Source of the DNA: Planococcus sp. APC 4015
GTDB taxonomy: Bacteria > Actinomycetota > Actinomycetes > Actinomycetales > Microbacteriaceae
Length of the DNA stretch: 64,000 nucleotides
Assembly: GCA_030407505.1 (NCBI GenBank)
Contig: JASDDH010000011.1
Coordinates: forward strand, 41,948-105,947
Direction: 5' to 3'
Part shown: one piece after another, positions 35,393 through 45,453 of the stretch
Position numbering within the stretch: position 1 is the first letter of the stretch
Layout: each line of letters starts with the position of its first letter
Translations under genes and position numbers: made by a program
Notes under the pieces: model-generated
Told to the model about the DNA's origin: nothing
Seen by the model: the letters and a program-made list of their open reading frames with translations, nothing else
Databases searched by the model: none

Positions 35393-37192
35393 TCAGGTCC
35401 CCAGCTGGGCCGCCGCGAGGCGCGCGTAGAGGCCGCCTGCAGCCATGAGATCGTCGTGCGTTCCGGTCTGGACGACACGTCCGCGCTCCACGACGACGAT
35501 GAGATCGGCACCCCGCACGGTCGAGAGCCGGTGGGCGACGATCAGGGTCGTCCGGCCGCGCCGAGCGCGGTCCAGGGCCTCGGTCACCCGCGATTCGGAC
35601 TCGGCGTCGAGGGCGCTGGTGGCCTCGTCGAGCACCAGGATGCGGGGATTCCGGATGAGGGCGCGGGCGATCGCGAGCCGCTGGCGCTGCCCGCCCGACA
35701 GGCGCGACCCGCGTTCGCCCACAAGGGTGTCCAGCCCCTCGGGGGTGCCCGAGACGATGTCGAGGGCGTTAGCCTCGGCCAGCGCGGCGTAGACGTCGAC
35801 GTCGGTGACGTCGGTCGTGCCGTACGCGACGTTCTCGCGAACCGATCCCGCGAGCAGGACGGTCTCCTGCGGAACGATGGATACGAACCGTCTCATGGAG
35901 CGCAGGTCGAGTTCGGCGAGGTCGCGTCCGTCCAGGCGCACCACGCCCGAGGTCGGCCGCACGAATCCCAGCACGGCATTGAGAATCGTCGACTTGCCCG
36001 ATCCGGACGGGCCGACGAAGGCGACGGTCTGGCCCGCGGCGATCTGCAGATCGATGCCGTCCAGTGCGGGATGCTCGTCGTCCGCGTACCGCACGACGAC
36101 ATCCTCCAGCTGCACGTCGCCGCGCACGCGGCTCACCTCGTCCTTGCCGCGGCTGTCTTCGACGTCGAGCTCTTCGGCGACATCCGCGATCGACCGCATG
36201 GCGTCCATACCGCGGGTGAAGATCGGCGCGGCGTTCATCAACATCACGATCGCATTCGTCAACATGCCGAAGTAAGTGCTCAGGAGCACGACCTGGCCCG
36301 GCGTGATCGGCACGACCCCCGTGATCGAGAGCGATGCCGCGCCCACCAGGCAGAGCAGGCCCAGCACCTGGTACGAGATCCACGAGAGCGCGCCGAACCG
36401 GCCGTTGAGCACATCGAGGTCGCGACCGGCGCGCCGCACCGAGTCGGCGCGCTCCGCGACGCGTGCGGTGGCCACATCCTCCAGCCCGTGACCTCGCGTG
36501 ATGGGCATGAGCGCCGCCATCTCGCTGACCCCCGCCGAGAGGCGTTCGACCTCGACGCGGAACGCCTCGTTGCGGGTCGCCGCGCGGCGACGTATGTAGA
36601 CGATCAGCGAAGCCGCGACCGGGATCGCCACCGCGAACACTCCGACGAACAGCGGCACCGTGAACGCTGTCACGATGAGCGCTCCGACCAGGGTGGACAG
36701 CGCCGACACGACGGTCGGGAACACCTGGGCCAGCATGAGCTCGAGATTCTCGACGTCGCGGACGATCTTCGTCTGCACGACGGAGGCGCTCTGCCGGTTG
36801 TGGAAGCCGAGCGACAGCCGCTGCAGCCGCGCGGCGAGCCCTGCGCGCACCGTGTAGGCCAGGGCGCGGTTCGCGGTGCTCGTGAGGCGCACGACGATCA
36901 TGTTGAACGGGTAGTTCAGCGCCAGCACCGAGACGGCGACCAGGGCCCACCAGCCGAGATTCGAGATCGGCCCACCGGCGACGACGAGGTCGATGATCGC
37001 AGCGGTGACGGGCGGCATCACCCACACGGCGCTGTCCTTGACCACGAATGCCCCGACCGCGAGCCCCATGCCGACGCGATGCGGGCGCAGCATCCTCAGC
37101 AGGGATCGCAGCGGCTGCGCCCGGCGCACGCTGCCCGTCAGCACCGCCTCCGAATCGATGAGTTGGATGCGGCCCGTCCGGGGACCGCTCAC
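35393..37192 (-). CDS. ABC exporter half-transporter at the end of the mannan operon
   Basis: This 599-residue protein has a six-helix exporter domain (about 25-320) and an ATPase domain with Walker A GPSGSGKST, signature [17 protein letters not shown], and Walker B ILVLDEATSALD. All sites are canonical, so a homodimer is expected. The GTG start overlaps the beta-galactosidase stop (GTGA), making it the last gene of the glycan operon. Exporters of this type normally move drugs, lipids or peptides, so its place in a sugar-uptake operon is odd. It may be recruited by readthrough or export a pathway by-product. Confidence 0.9.
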   Translation of the reverse strand: MSGPRTGRIQLIDSEAVLTGSVRRAQPLRSLLRMLRPHRVGMGLAVGAFVVKDSAVWVMPPVTAAIIDLVVAGGPISNLGWWALVAVSVLALNYPFNMIVVRLTSTANRALAYTVRAGLAARLQRLSLGFHNRQSASVVQTKIVRDVENLELMLAQVFPTVVSALSTLVGALIVTAFTVPLFVGVFAVAIPVAASLIVYIRRRAATRNEAFRVEVERLSAGVSEMAALMPITRGHGLEDVATARVAERADSVRRAGRDLDVLNGRFGALSWISYQVLGLLCLVGAASLSITGVVPITPGQVVLLSTYFGMLTNAIVMLMNAAPIFTRGMDAMRSIADVAEELDVEDSRGKDEVSRVRGDVQLEDVVVRYADDEHPALDGIDLQIAAGQTVAFVGPSGSGKSTILNAVLGFVRPTSGVVRLDGRDLAELDLRSMRRFVSIVPQETVLLAGSVRENVAYGTTDVTDVDVYAALAEANALDIVSGTPEGLDTLVGERGSRLSGGQRQRLAIARALIRNPRILVLDEATSALDAESESRVTEALDRARRGRTTLIVAHRLSTVRGADLIVVVERGRVVQTGTHDDLMAAGGLYARLAAAQLGT

Positions 37193-39183
37193 GGCCTCGC
37201 CTCGGACACCTCGCGGATCACCGAGACCCCGCCCGCGGCCACCTCGATCGTCCCCTCCACGTCGCGACCGCCGACGAGGTCGAAGCCCGACGCGGGAATC
37301 GACACCGGAACCTCGCTGTGATTGACGAGGAACAGCCACGTCGCCCCGTCGCGCTCGCGTCGGACCGCCTCGACGTCCGGGGCGACGGGCACCCGCGCTG
37401 CGACCCCCGCATCGGCGACGACGGCGTCGACCAGGGCATCGAGTCCCTCATCGAGATCGGCCGAGACGTACCACGCGGATCCGCTTCCGACGTGTCGGCG
37501 CGTGACCGCGGGCAGGCCGTTCAAGGGGCCGCCGAGGTAGGTGTCGATGATCTCGGCGTCGACGCTCCGCAGGCGTTCCGCCCAGTCGACCGCGACCGCC
37601 CCCGAGGCGAGCGCCGTCGTCTCCCCGTGCAGCAGTGGGTGGAACTCCTCGCCGAACACCCCGAGCATCTCGCGGAACGCCCCGGGGTACCCGCCCGTGC
37701 GCACGCGGTTCTCCTCGTCGACGATGCCCGACAGGTGCCCGATCACGACTGTCGCGCCCGCAGCCGCGGCATCCGCGATCCGGGCGGCGACGGCGTCACC
37801 GACCGCGTACATCCCGGGAACGACGAGCAGCCGGTACCCCGAGAGGTCCGCTGCCGGCGGAACGACGTCGGGCACGAGTCCGCGTGCGGCGAGGGCTTCG
37901 TGCCAGCGCCGGCCCGACCGCTCCAGCGGGTAGTCGTTGAGAGGCTTCTGGCCCTCCTCCCACGCCCATTTCGCGGGGATGTCGGCGAGGATCGCGACCT
38001 GCGACGCGCTCACGAGGCTGCCGGCCGTCTCGGAGATGCGCTCCAGGATGCTGCCGAGCGCGACGACCTCGCCCCACTGCCGGGTGGCCGTGCCCGCGTG
38101 CGGCACGAGCCCGGAGTGGTACTGCTCGACGCCCGATGCCGAGGCGCGCCACTGGAAGAACAGCGCGCCGTCCGAGCCATGTGCGATGTGCTGGATGCTG
38201 TGACGGGTCATCTCACCCGGGGCCTTCGGGCGGTTGCGCTCCTGCCAGTTGACTGCGCTCGCCGCGTGCTCCATCAGCAGCCACGGCGCGGTGCGATCGA
38301 GTCCTCGGGCCCGGGACGCGACGAATGAGAGCTCGCGTTCGCGGCGGGGGTCGGCGGCCTGGGTGTAGTGATCGATCGCGACGATGTCGAGGTCGGGGGC
38401 CCACTCGGCGTAATCGGCGACGCTGCCGCCTACGGTGAGCATGAGATTCGTGGTGATGGGCGTGCGGACCCCGGCGGCATGCAGGGCATCGCGCTCACGG
38501 CGGTACTGGTCGCGCAGCGCGTCGGAGCTGAACCGGTCGAACGCGAGCAGCAGCGAGGGATTGTGCCCCGATTCGCTCGCGAGCGGTGCGGTCACGTCGT
38601 CGAAGTCGCGGTAGCGCAGCCCCCACACCGCGGTGCCCCACGCGCGGTTGAGCGCGTCGATCGTGCCGTAGCGCGTTCGGACCCACTCACGGAAAGCAGC
38701 ACTCGACTCGGCGCAGTAGCAGAGGCGGTTGCCGCCCCCGAGCTCGTTGCCCACATGCCACATCGTCACCGCGGGATGCCGGCCGTAGCGCTCGCCGAGA
38801 CGGCGCGCCACGCGGGTCGAATACGCGTGCCACGTCGGATTGCTCGCGCACCAGCCCAGGCGCCCGCCCGGGTGATACCGGCTGCCGGTGAGGTCGACCG
38901 GGATGATCTCCGGATGCCGGCGATGCAGCCACGTCGGCGGTGCGGCGGTGGGCGTGGCCAGGTCTACGCCGATAGCGGCATCCGACAGCATCCCGATGAT
39001 GCGGTCGAACCAGTCCCATTCCCATTCGTCGTCGTCGACCTCGAGGAATCCCCATGCGAACACGCCGAGCGTCACGGTCGTGACGCGTGCGTCGTGCATG
39101 AGCCGGATGTCTTCGCGCCAGATGTCTTCGTCCCACTGCTCGGGGTTGTAATCGCCCCCGAACAGCAGTCGCCTCGCGGTCAT
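37189..39183 (-). CDS. GH42 beta-galactosidase
   Basis: This 664-residue enzyme begins with RLLFGGDYNPEQWDEDIWRE, the start of the GH42 TIM barrel. The acid/base is Glu147 in WHVGNELGG and the nucleophile is Glu305 in LLMEHAASA. A trimerisation, glutamine-amidotransferase-like domain and a small beta domain follow. It cleaves terminal beta-galactose from oligosaccharides. No signal peptide is present, so it acts on imported sugars. It is linked by ATGA to the kinase upstream and by GTGA to the ABC exporter downstream. Confidence 0.93.
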   Translation of the reverse strand: MTARRLLFGGDYNPEQWDEDIWREDIRLMHDARVTTVTLGVFAWGFLEVDDDEWEWDWFDRIIGMLSDAAIGVDLATPTAAPPTWLHRRHPEIIPVDLTGSRYHPGGRLGWCASNPTWHAYSTRVARRLGERYGRHPAVTMWHVGNELGGGNRLCYCAESSAAFREWVRTRYGTIDALNRAWGTAVWGLRYRDFDDVTAPLASESGHNPSLLLAFDRFSSDALRDQYRRERDALHAAGVRTPITTNLMLTVGGSVADYAEWAPDLDIVAIDHYTQAADPRRERELSFVASRARGLDRTAPWLLMEHAASAVNWQERNRPKAPGEMTRHSIQHIAHGSDGALFFQWRASASGVEQYHSGLVPHAGTATRQWGEVVALGSILERISETAGSLVSASQVAILADIPAKWAWEEGQKPLNDYPLERSGRRWHEALAARGLVPDVVPPAADLSGYRLLVVPGMYAVGDAVAARIADAAAAGATVVIGHLSGIVDEENRVRTGGYPGAFREMLGVFGEEFHPLLHGETTALASGAVAVDWAERLRSVDAEIIDTYLGGPLNGLPAVTRRHVGSGSAWYVSADLDEGLDALVDAVVADAGVAARVPVAPDVEAVRRERDGATWLFLVNHSEVPVSIPASGFDLVGGRDVEGTIEVAAGGVSVIREVSEARP

Positions 39184-40100
39184 ACGATGCCCGCGCGCTG
39201 CACGGCCGCGACCAGGGGGTGCGCGGGTGCGAGATCGACCAATGCCACCGCGCCGTCGATGGCCGTGCCCAGCGGTGTCACGATCTCGGCACCCGCACCG
39301 CTCACGGCGGTGCCGAACGCCTCCCGCAGCGGCGCCGAGCCGAAGACGCCGCCGACCGCGCACACCGCGAAGGTCTCATCGCCCTCGCGCACCCGACCGA
39401 TCGCGGCGGTGACACTCGATGCGAGCTCGCGCGCCGCTCGCGTGGTGATGGCCGTCGCCACCTCGTCGCCCCGCAGCGCCAGAGCCGCGACGTCGGCGGC
39501 GAACGACGCGACGATCCGCACGCGGTCCTCGTCGGACTGGAGGGCTATGTACGCCTGGGCGAGGTCGGGCCATCTGCCCCGCATCACGTCGCTGAGCGCG
39601 GTCGCCGGCCCGCGGCCGTCGAAGGCCCGCATCACGGCGTCGAGGGCTTCGCGTCCGATCCAGTACCCGCTTCCGGCGTCGCCCATGATGTACCCCCACC
39701 CGTCGACGCGGGCCACCGCATGCGCACCGACCGCGAGCGTCACCACGCCCGTTCCGGCGGCGACCACCGCCCCATGGCGGTGTCCGAGTGCCCCGAGGAA
39801 CGAAGTGGTCGAATCGTGGGCGAGCATCGCGCCCCGGATGCCTGTGCCGCTCAGTAGCGACAGCAGCGCGTCGGCATCGGCGTCGCGTTCGGTGAGTCCC
39901 GAGATACCCGCGGTCACCAGCGTGGGCGCGCCGTGCGTGCGCTCGACCGACTCGCGCACGACGGCGGCCAGTTGGGGGAGGAGCGGCTCATGCGTGTCGA
40001 TTCCGCGGAAGAGCAGTTCGTCACGCAGGTCGGGTGTGTCCAGACGCACTTTGATGGCGGTCTGACCCGCGTCGATCGCCAGCACGCTCTTGACGCTCAC
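39180..40100 (-). CDS. BadF/BcrA-type ATPase, probable sugar kinase
   Basis: This 306-residue ASKHA-fold protein shows the phosphate-1 loop VLAIDAGQTAIKVRLD at the start, a second loop VVAAGTGVVTLAVGAHAVA, and GDAGSGYWIGREALDAVMRA, as in N-acetylglucosamine kinases of the BadF family. It likely phosphorylates a hexose or hexosamine released by the neighbouring hydrolases, although the exact sugar is not visible. The GTG start at 40100 follows AGGAGGG and overlaps the stop of the GH113 gene. Confidence 0.85.
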   Translation of the reverse strand: MSVKSVLAIDAGQTAIKVRLDTPDLRDELLFRGIDTHEPLLPQLAAVVRESVERTHGAPTLVTAGISGLTERDADADALLSLLSGTGIRGAMLAHDSTTSFLGALGHRHGAVVAAGTGVVTLAVGAHAVARVDGWGYIMGDAGSGYWIGREALDAVMRAFDGRGPATALSDVMRGRWPDLAQAYIALQSDEDRVRIVASFAADVAALALRGDEVATAITTRAARELASSVTAAIGRVREGDETFAVCAVGGVFGSAPLREAFGTAVSGAGAEIVTPLGTAIDGAVALVDLAPAHPLVAAVQRAGIV

Positions 40101-41053
40101 GCGCTTCCCTCCTGGGTCATTGCGGCGTAGATCCGCCGCAGGTACTCTCCCGCGGGCTTCGCATATGGACAGTAGTCGTCGTTCGCGGGGGCGTCCGCCT
40201 CGGCGTAGAGCCGCGGGGGCCAGTCCCACAGGAAGAATCCGCCCACCCAGTCACGTCGCGCGCAGGCCTCGAACATCGCGCGGTAGTAGTCGAGCTGCGC
40301 CTGCCCCGAGGGTGCACCGGGGAGCGACCAGTCGTTCGGGCGTGCCGGCGAGCCCTCGCGCGAGGGACACCCCGCCTCGAGGAACACGAAGGGGCGACCG
40401 GATGCCTCGACCACCCGTTCGATGCGGTCGAGGTTCTCCTCCCACGCGTCGATCGGGTAGTAGCCGCTCGACGAGACGACGTCGACGGCGTCCCACCAGG
40501 TGATGCGGTCCTCCTGGTACTTGTCGCAGTTGTAGGTGACGAGCCCGGAGTAGACCTCGCGGACGTCGCGGATGAGCGCCCGCCAGTGCTGCTCCTGTCC
40601 GTCGGTGCGCACCATCTCGCAGCCGATGCAGAGCATCTCGCACCCCTCCGCCTCGGCGATCCGGGCGGCGTGGAGGATGAAGGCGCGGTACGACGCGAAC
40701 CACTCGGTCCAGCTGGGTTCGCCGGGCACGTCCCAGTCGAAGAAGCCGATGTGCGCCCGCCACGTGCCGTCGGCGACATTGACGACGGGCTTGAGGCACA
40801 CCTTCATGCCCAGGCCGTGTGCTTCGCGGATCGCCCACACGATCTCGTCGTCGGTCACGGTCGGTTCGCGCTCGAACGGGATGTCGGTGGAGAACGCCGT
40901 GTCCTGCAGGGCGGCGTAGGAGATCGCCGTCCAGGTCACCGCGTGGTCGGCCATGGCGGTCATGGATGCGGTGGCCTCGGGCGTGGCCCACGTGCCGCGC
41001 ACGCCGGTCCATCCCCAGGTCATGCCCGCCACAGGAGCGTCGAGCGCGTTCAC
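40097..41053 (-). CDS. GH113 (endo-beta-1,4-mannanase-like) glycoside hydrolase
   Basis: This 318-residue TIM barrel resembles GH113 mannanases. GMTWGWTGVRGTW is at the start, MKVCLKPVVNVADGTWRAHI is a barrel strand, the acid/base is Glu146 in CIGCEMVRTD, and the nucleophile is Glu226 in VFLEAGCPS, followed by WVGGFFLWDW. It lacks a signal peptide, so it would cut imported manno-oligosaccharides and not polymer. The GTG start overlaps the mannosidase stop. Confidence 0.85.
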   Translation of the reverse strand: MNALDAPVAGMTWGWTGVRGTWATPEATASMTAMADHAVTWTAISYAALQDTAFSTDIPFEREPTVTDDEIVWAIREAHGLGMKVCLKPVVNVADGTWRAHIGFFDWDVPGEPSWTEWFASYRAFILHAARIAEAEGCEMLCIGCEMVRTDGQEQHWRALIRDVREVYSGLVTYNCDKYQEDRITWWDAVDVVSSSGYYPIDAWEENLDRIERVVEASGRPFVFLEAGCPSREGSPARPNDWSLPGAPSGQAQLDYYRAMFEACARRDWVGGFFLWDWPPRLYAEADAPANDDYCPYAKPAGEYLRRIYAAMTQEGSA

Positions 41054-43563
41054 GAGGTCACCAACTGGTTGGCGCTGCGGAGCACCTGCGGATCTGCGAG
41101 CTCTGCGGCATCGAGTGCGCCGTCGTGGCGGATCAGGATGCGGGCCGACTCTCCGGGCAGCAGCGTCACGAGACCGTCTTCGGCATGAGCCGACGGATGC
41201 ACCTTGTCCACGAGCAGCGCGAGGTCGCGGGTGAGGGAGCGCGCGGTCACGATGACCTCGGTGCCGTCATCGACCCGGCGGGTCTCGAGCGACAGATCCT
41301 GCGCGGGGAGCGCGGAGTCCCGCGGCTCGGCGAAGAACCAGAACCCGCGGGCGCCCGGCGCATCGGCCAAGAGCAGCTGCGACGCCGCGGCGGTCGACGT
41401 CGCGACACCGGCGTCGATCGGCACCACGAGCGTCGAGCGCGGTGCGACCGCGATCTCGACCGCGACGCCCGCGAGCGGCTCTCCGGCGAAGGAGAGTCGG
41501 CGCACCTCGAGCAGGCCCGTCCACTCCGAGTCGGTGTCGTTGCCCAGCACGGCGGCCAGTCCGCCGTCGCGCGGCTGGATCGTCACGACGCGCGGGGCGA
41601 ACGCCTTGCGCAGCGCGTGGAAGAGCGGCTTGGGCCGCTCGGCGCCGTCGATCGCCGCCCACGAGGTCACCGGCCAGCAGTCGTTGAGCTGCCAGACGAT
41701 GGCGCCCATCGTGTGCGGGGCCCACGAGCGGAAGTGGTCGAGCGCCGCCCCGACGGCGAGTGCCTGGTTGAGTTGCATCGCCCAGTGCCAGGTCTCCATG
41801 TCGTCGGGCACGCGGAAGTGGGGGAGGAGACCGTTGGTGAGCTTGACGTTGCCCTCCATGGCCTTCTGATGCACCACCATCCCGGGTGATTCCGGGGTGA
41901 GGGGGGCGTCGTCGAGCGAGTCGGTCAGCGTCGTCCACGTGGGCGGGCCCTGCCAGCCGAACTCCGCCACGAACCGAGGGGTGTGCTCGCGGTAGGTCGT
42001 CCAGTCGCGGTCGTTCCACTGCCGCCACAGGTGCACGGTGCCCGAACCGGGGTCGAGCGGATGGCGGCCCGTCTGCGTGCCGCTGGGTGACGCGGCCGTC
42101 GGGGCGGCATCCCATCCCATCCCGGTACTGAAGGGGCTGCCCGGGATGTAGGGCACGTGCGGGGCGAGCTCGGCGACCAGCTGCGGAAAGAGCTCGTAGT
42201 AGTAGTGCGCGCCCCACGTCTTGCCGTCGAGGCGCTGCTTCCAGCCCCAGTCCTCGAATCCCTCGAGGGCTTCATTGTTGCCGGTGAGCAGCACGAGCGA
42301 GGGATGCGAGGCGAGCCGGCTGATGTTCTCGCGCGCCTCCGCCTCGATCTCGGAGCGCAGCGGCTCCTCCTCGGGGTACCCGGCGCACGCGAACAGGAAG
42401 TCCTGCCAGGTCAGCAGCCCCAGCTCGTCGGCGAGGTCGTAGAAGTCGTCGGACTCGTAGAGCCCGCCGCCCCACACCCTGATCAGGTTCAGGTTCGCGT
42501 CGAGGGCCTGACGGAATCGCCGTTCCACCCTCGCGCGGTCCACGCGCACCGGGAGGGCGTCGTCGGGGATCCAGTTGACGCCCTTGACGAAGACCGGCTG
42601 ATCGTTCACCACGAGCGTGAACGCGTTGCCCGCGGCATCCGCCGTCGTATCCCATTCGATCGTGCGGAAACCCACGGTGCGGTGCGCGGAATCGATGACG
42701 TCGTCGGCGTGCAGGCGGACGTCGACGACGTACCGCGGCTGTTCGCCGTATCCCGCGGGCCACCAGCGCTGCACGGCGTCGAGGTCGAGGCGCAGATGCG
42801 CGCGATCGCCGTCGACGGGCACGATCATCGAAAGCAGCGCACCGCCGTCACGGCCGGGGCCACTCACCACGAGTGATACCGACACCGGTGCATCCGCGGC
42901 ATCACGTTCGAGGACGACGTCGACGTCGACATGACCTCCGTCGTCGTCCGGTGTCGCGGTGACACGCACCTCCGCCAGACGCGCACCCGACCACGACTCG
43001 AGTCGCACGGGCTTCCAGATCCCGCTCGTGTAGGTGGCGATGCCCCAGTCCCACCCGAAGTTGCACGCCGACTTGCGGATCGCCTCGTACGGCAACGGAT
43101 ACGGCCGTGGCCGGGCGCCGAGCGCGAGGCTCTGCGCGTTCGCGTAGGGGACAGGTGCCCGGAACGCGACTTCGAGGTGGTTGTCGCCCTCGACCAGCAG
43201 CGACCCGACGTCGAAACGATACGAGCGGTGCTGGTTCGCGGTCTCGCCGACGAGGTGGCCGTTGAGGCGCACCGCGGCGACGGTGTCGAGCCCGTCGAAC
43301 ACGAGGTCGTGCCGGGCGTGGGCGTCGGGCGCCCAGGCGAAGGTCGTCGCAAAGGTCCAATCCACGAGCCCGATCCAGGCGAGAAGAGCCTCGTTGACGC
43401 CGTGGAACGGGTCGGGGATCAACCCCGCCGCGAGCAGGTCGACGTGGATGGTGCCCGGGACGGACGCCGGGATGGTGGCCGCGGCGATGTCTGCCGGCGC
43501 GGGTCCGGCGGCGGCGCGCGCCGTCCAGCCGTCGGCGAGCGTGCGGGTCGTACGGGATGTCAC
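41050..43563 (-). CDS. GH2 beta-mannosidase
   Basis: This 837-residue enzyme has a GH2 jelly-roll N-domain (VPGTIHVDLLAAGLIPDPFH, typical of mannosidases; ACNFGWDWG), an immunoglobulin-like domain, and a TIM barrel with acid/base Glu431 (LTGNNEALEGF) and nucleophile Glu534 (FVAEFGWQGPP). It ends with beta domains. It removes mannose from the non-reducing ends of manno-oligosaccharides in the cytoplasm. The GTG at 43563 overlaps the permease stop. The frame is open further upstream, but only the part from here resembles the family. Confidence 0.95.
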   Translation of the reverse strand: MTSRTTRTLADGWTARAAAGPAPADIAAATIPASVPGTIHVDLLAAGLIPDPFHGVNEALLAWIGLVDWTFATTFAWAPDAHARHDLVFDGLDTVAAVRLNGHLVGETANQHRSYRFDVGSLLVEGDNHLEVAFRAPVPYANAQSLALGARPRPYPLPYEAIRKSACNFGWDWGIATYTSGIWKPVRLESWSGARLAEVRVTATPDDDGGHVDVDVVLERDAADAPVSVSLVVSGPGRDGGALLSMIVPVDGDRAHLRLDLDAVQRWWPAGYGEQPRYVVDVRLHADDVIDSAHRTVGFRTIEWDTTADAAGNAFTLVVNDQPVFVKGVNWIPDDALPVRVDRARVERRFRQALDANLNLIRVWGGGLYESDDFYDLADELGLLTWQDFLFACAGYPEEEPLRSEIEAEARENISRLASHPSLVLLTGNNEALEGFEDWGWKQRLDGKTWGAHYYYELFPQLVAELAPHVPYIPGSPFSTGMGWDAAPTAASPSGTQTGRHPLDPGSGTVHLWRQWNDRDWTTYREHTPRFVAEFGWQGPPTWTTLTDSLDDAPLTPESPGMVVHQKAMEGNVKLTNGLLPHFRVPDDMETWHWAMQLNQALAVGAALDHFRSWAPHTMGAIVWQLNDCWPVTSWAAIDGAERPKPLFHALRKAFAPRVVTIQPRDGGLAAVLGNDTDSEWTGLLEVRRLSFAGEPLAGVAVEIAVAPRSTLVVPIDAGVATSTAAASQLLLADAPGARGFWFFAEPRDSALPAQDLSLETRRVDDGTEVIVTARSLTRDLALLVDKVHPSAHAEDGLVTLLPGESARILIRHDGALDAAELADPQVLRSANQLVTS

Positions 43564-44438
43564 TTGACTGCTCCTGAGGTGAGGCCCTTGTAGATCCAGC
43601 GCTGCAGCAGCAGGAACGCGATGAGGGTGGGGATGATGACGACGATCGTGCCTGCCGCGATGACCTCCCACTGCGCGCCGAACGGACCTTTGAAACGGAA
43701 GAGGGACGTGGATATCAGTCCCTCGGACGGAAGGTAGAGGAAGGGCGCGTAGAACTCGTTGTAGATCGCGATGCCCTTGATGATGACGACGGTCGCGATC
43801 GCAGGCCGGAGCAGCGGGAGGATCACCCTCCAGTAGATCGTCCACCGGTTCGCGCCGTCGATCATCGCCGCTTCGTCGAGTGAGATCGGGATGCCCTGCA
43901 TGAACTGGATGAACAGGTAGATCGCGATGATGTCGGTGCCCATGAAGAGCAGGATCAGCGCCGCCTTGGTGTCGTAGAGCCCGAGCCCGTTGACGAGCTG
44001 GAAAGTCGCGACCTGGGTCGTCACCCCCGGGATGAGCGTCGCGAGCAGGAACAGCACCATCACGAGCTTCTTGCCGCGGAAGACGAAGCGGTCCAACGCG
44101 TAGGCGGCCATCGTGCCCAGGAAGATCGTGCCGATCAACGAGACCGTGAGCACGATCGCGGTGTTGACGAAGCCCTCGAGCATCTTGCCGCTCGTGAACG
44201 CGGTGACGAAGTTGTCGAAGTTGAACCAGTCCGCCGGCGGGTCGAAGGGACCCGTCGAGGCGTATTCGCTCTTGGTCTTGAGGCTCGCGAACAGCAGCAC
44301 AGACAGCGGGAGCAGCGTCACCACCGCGGCGATGATCAGGCTCACGTACTTGGCCGTCGATGCGCTCATCGAGCCGAGTCGCTCGGTGAGAGAGCGGCCC
44401 TGTGCCACGGGCCGGACCCGGAGTGAGGTGGAGGTCAT
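43560..44438 (-). CDS. Sugar ABC importer permease, MalG type
   Basis: This 292-residue permease has six transmembrane helices and the EAA loop LDEAAMIDGANRWTIYWRVI (near residue 185), which docks on the shared ATPase. No ATPase gene is encoded in the locus, so an MsiK-like general sugar ATPase elsewhere probably energises the importer. It overlaps both neighbours by 4 bases. Confidence 0.93.
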   Translation of the reverse strand: MTSTSLRVRPVAQGRSLTERLGSMSASTAKYVSLIIAAVVTLLPLSVLLFASLKTKSEYASTGPFDPPADWFNFDNFVTAFTSGKMLEGFVNTAIVLTVSLIGTIFLGTMAAYALDRFVFRGKKLVMVLFLLATLIPGVTTQVATFQLVNGLGLYDTKAALILLFMGTDIIAIYLFIQFMQGIPISLDEAAMIDGANRWTIYWRVILPLLRPAIATVVIIKGIAIYNEFYAPFLYLPSEGLISTSLFRFKGPFGAQWEVIAAGTIVVIIPTLIAFLLLQRWIYKGLTSGAVK

Positions 44439-45436
44439 GTCAGGTCCACCTTTTCGTCAGGGAACACCGAGCGTTGGATCCAGGTCACGATGAGCACGAT
44501 CGCGAGCAGCACGACGGCCATCGCGGACGCGAGGCCCACCTGCCGGAAGCTGAAGGCGGTCTGCAGCGTCCGTATGACGAACGTCGCCGAGCCGTTCGCG
44601 CCTCCCGTCATGATGAACGGGATCTCGAAGACCGAGAGGCTGCCGGCGACGGCGAGGATGAACGAGAGCCCGATGATGCGACGGATGCCGGGGAAGATGA
44701 TCGCCCAGAACTGCTGCCATCGGTTGGCGCCGTCGAGGTCGGCCGCCTCGTAGAGCTCGTGCGGGATGGATTGGATCGCGCCGAGGAAGAGGACGAAGTT
44801 GAGCCCGGTGTAGCGCCAGACCGACGTGCTGGCGAGCGACCAGTTGACGATGTCTGGGTCGCCCAGCCACTGGGGCGGGTCGGCCACGCCGAACCATGCC
44901 AGTACGGTGTCCAGCGTGCCGCCCGGCTGGAACAGGTAGAGGAAGACGAATCCGACGGCGACCCCGTTGATCAGGTACGGGAAGAAGAGGATGCCGCGGA
45001 ACAGGCTCGAGAAGCGTGTCGAGAAGCTGAGGATGGCCGCGAAGTAGAGCGCGATCGCCATCTGCGCGAACGAGGCGGCGAAGTAATACAGGCTCACCCA
45101 GAACACGGTGAAGATGCGCGGGTCGGTGAAGACCTGGACGTAGTTGTCGAGCCCGACGAGCTCTTTGGTCAGGTCGATGCCGTCCCAATCGGTGACGCTG
45201 TAGTAGAAGAGGTTCAGCGCCGGCCAATAGGTGAAAAGGAGCAGGAGCCCGACGGCGCCCGAGAGGAACAGCCAGGGGGTGAGCTTCTGGAGGAGCGTGC
45301 GTCCCGCCGTCCTGCGCGCCTCCGCGTCCACCCCGTCGGTCCCGCGGCGTGAGCCGCGGAACCGACGGGATCGGACGGGCGCGGACAGGACCGCAGGGGC
45401 GTCCGCGGGTGCGGAGCCGGGTGCTGCGATCGCCAT
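44435..45436 (-). CDS. Sugar ABC importer permease, MalF type
   Basis: This 333-residue permease has a long cytoplasmic N-terminus (about 50 residues, Ala/Arg-rich), six helices and the EAA loop YEAADLDGANRWQQFWAIIF. Together with the MalG-type protein it forms the channel for oligosaccharides delivered by the lipoprotein encoded 17 bases upstream. Confidence 0.93.
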   Translation of the reverse strand: MAIAAPGSAPADAPAVLSAPVRSRRFRGSRRGTDGVDAEARRTAGRTLLQKLTPWLFLSGAVGLLLLFTYWPALNLFYYSVTDWDGIDLTKELVGLDNYVQVFTDPRIFTVFWVSLYYFAASFAQMAIALYFAAILSFSTRFSSLFRGILFFPYLINGVAVGFVFLYLFQPGGTLDTVLAWFGVADPPQWLGDPDIVNWSLASTSVWRYTGLNFVLFLGAIQSIPHELYEAADLDGANRWQQFWAIIFPGIRRIIGLSFILAVAGSLSVFEIPFIMTGGANGSATFVIRTLQTAFSFRQVGLASAMAVVLLAIVLIVTWIQRSVFPDEKVDLT

Positions 45437-45453
45437 CGTTCGCGTCCTCCGGG

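Noticed and set aside
43564..43845. An N-terminal extension of the GH2 beta-mannosidase frame
   Set aside because: It would overlap most of the permease 3' end and is His/Arg-rich without GH2 similarity. The GTG at 43563 gives the normal family start and the GTGA junction.
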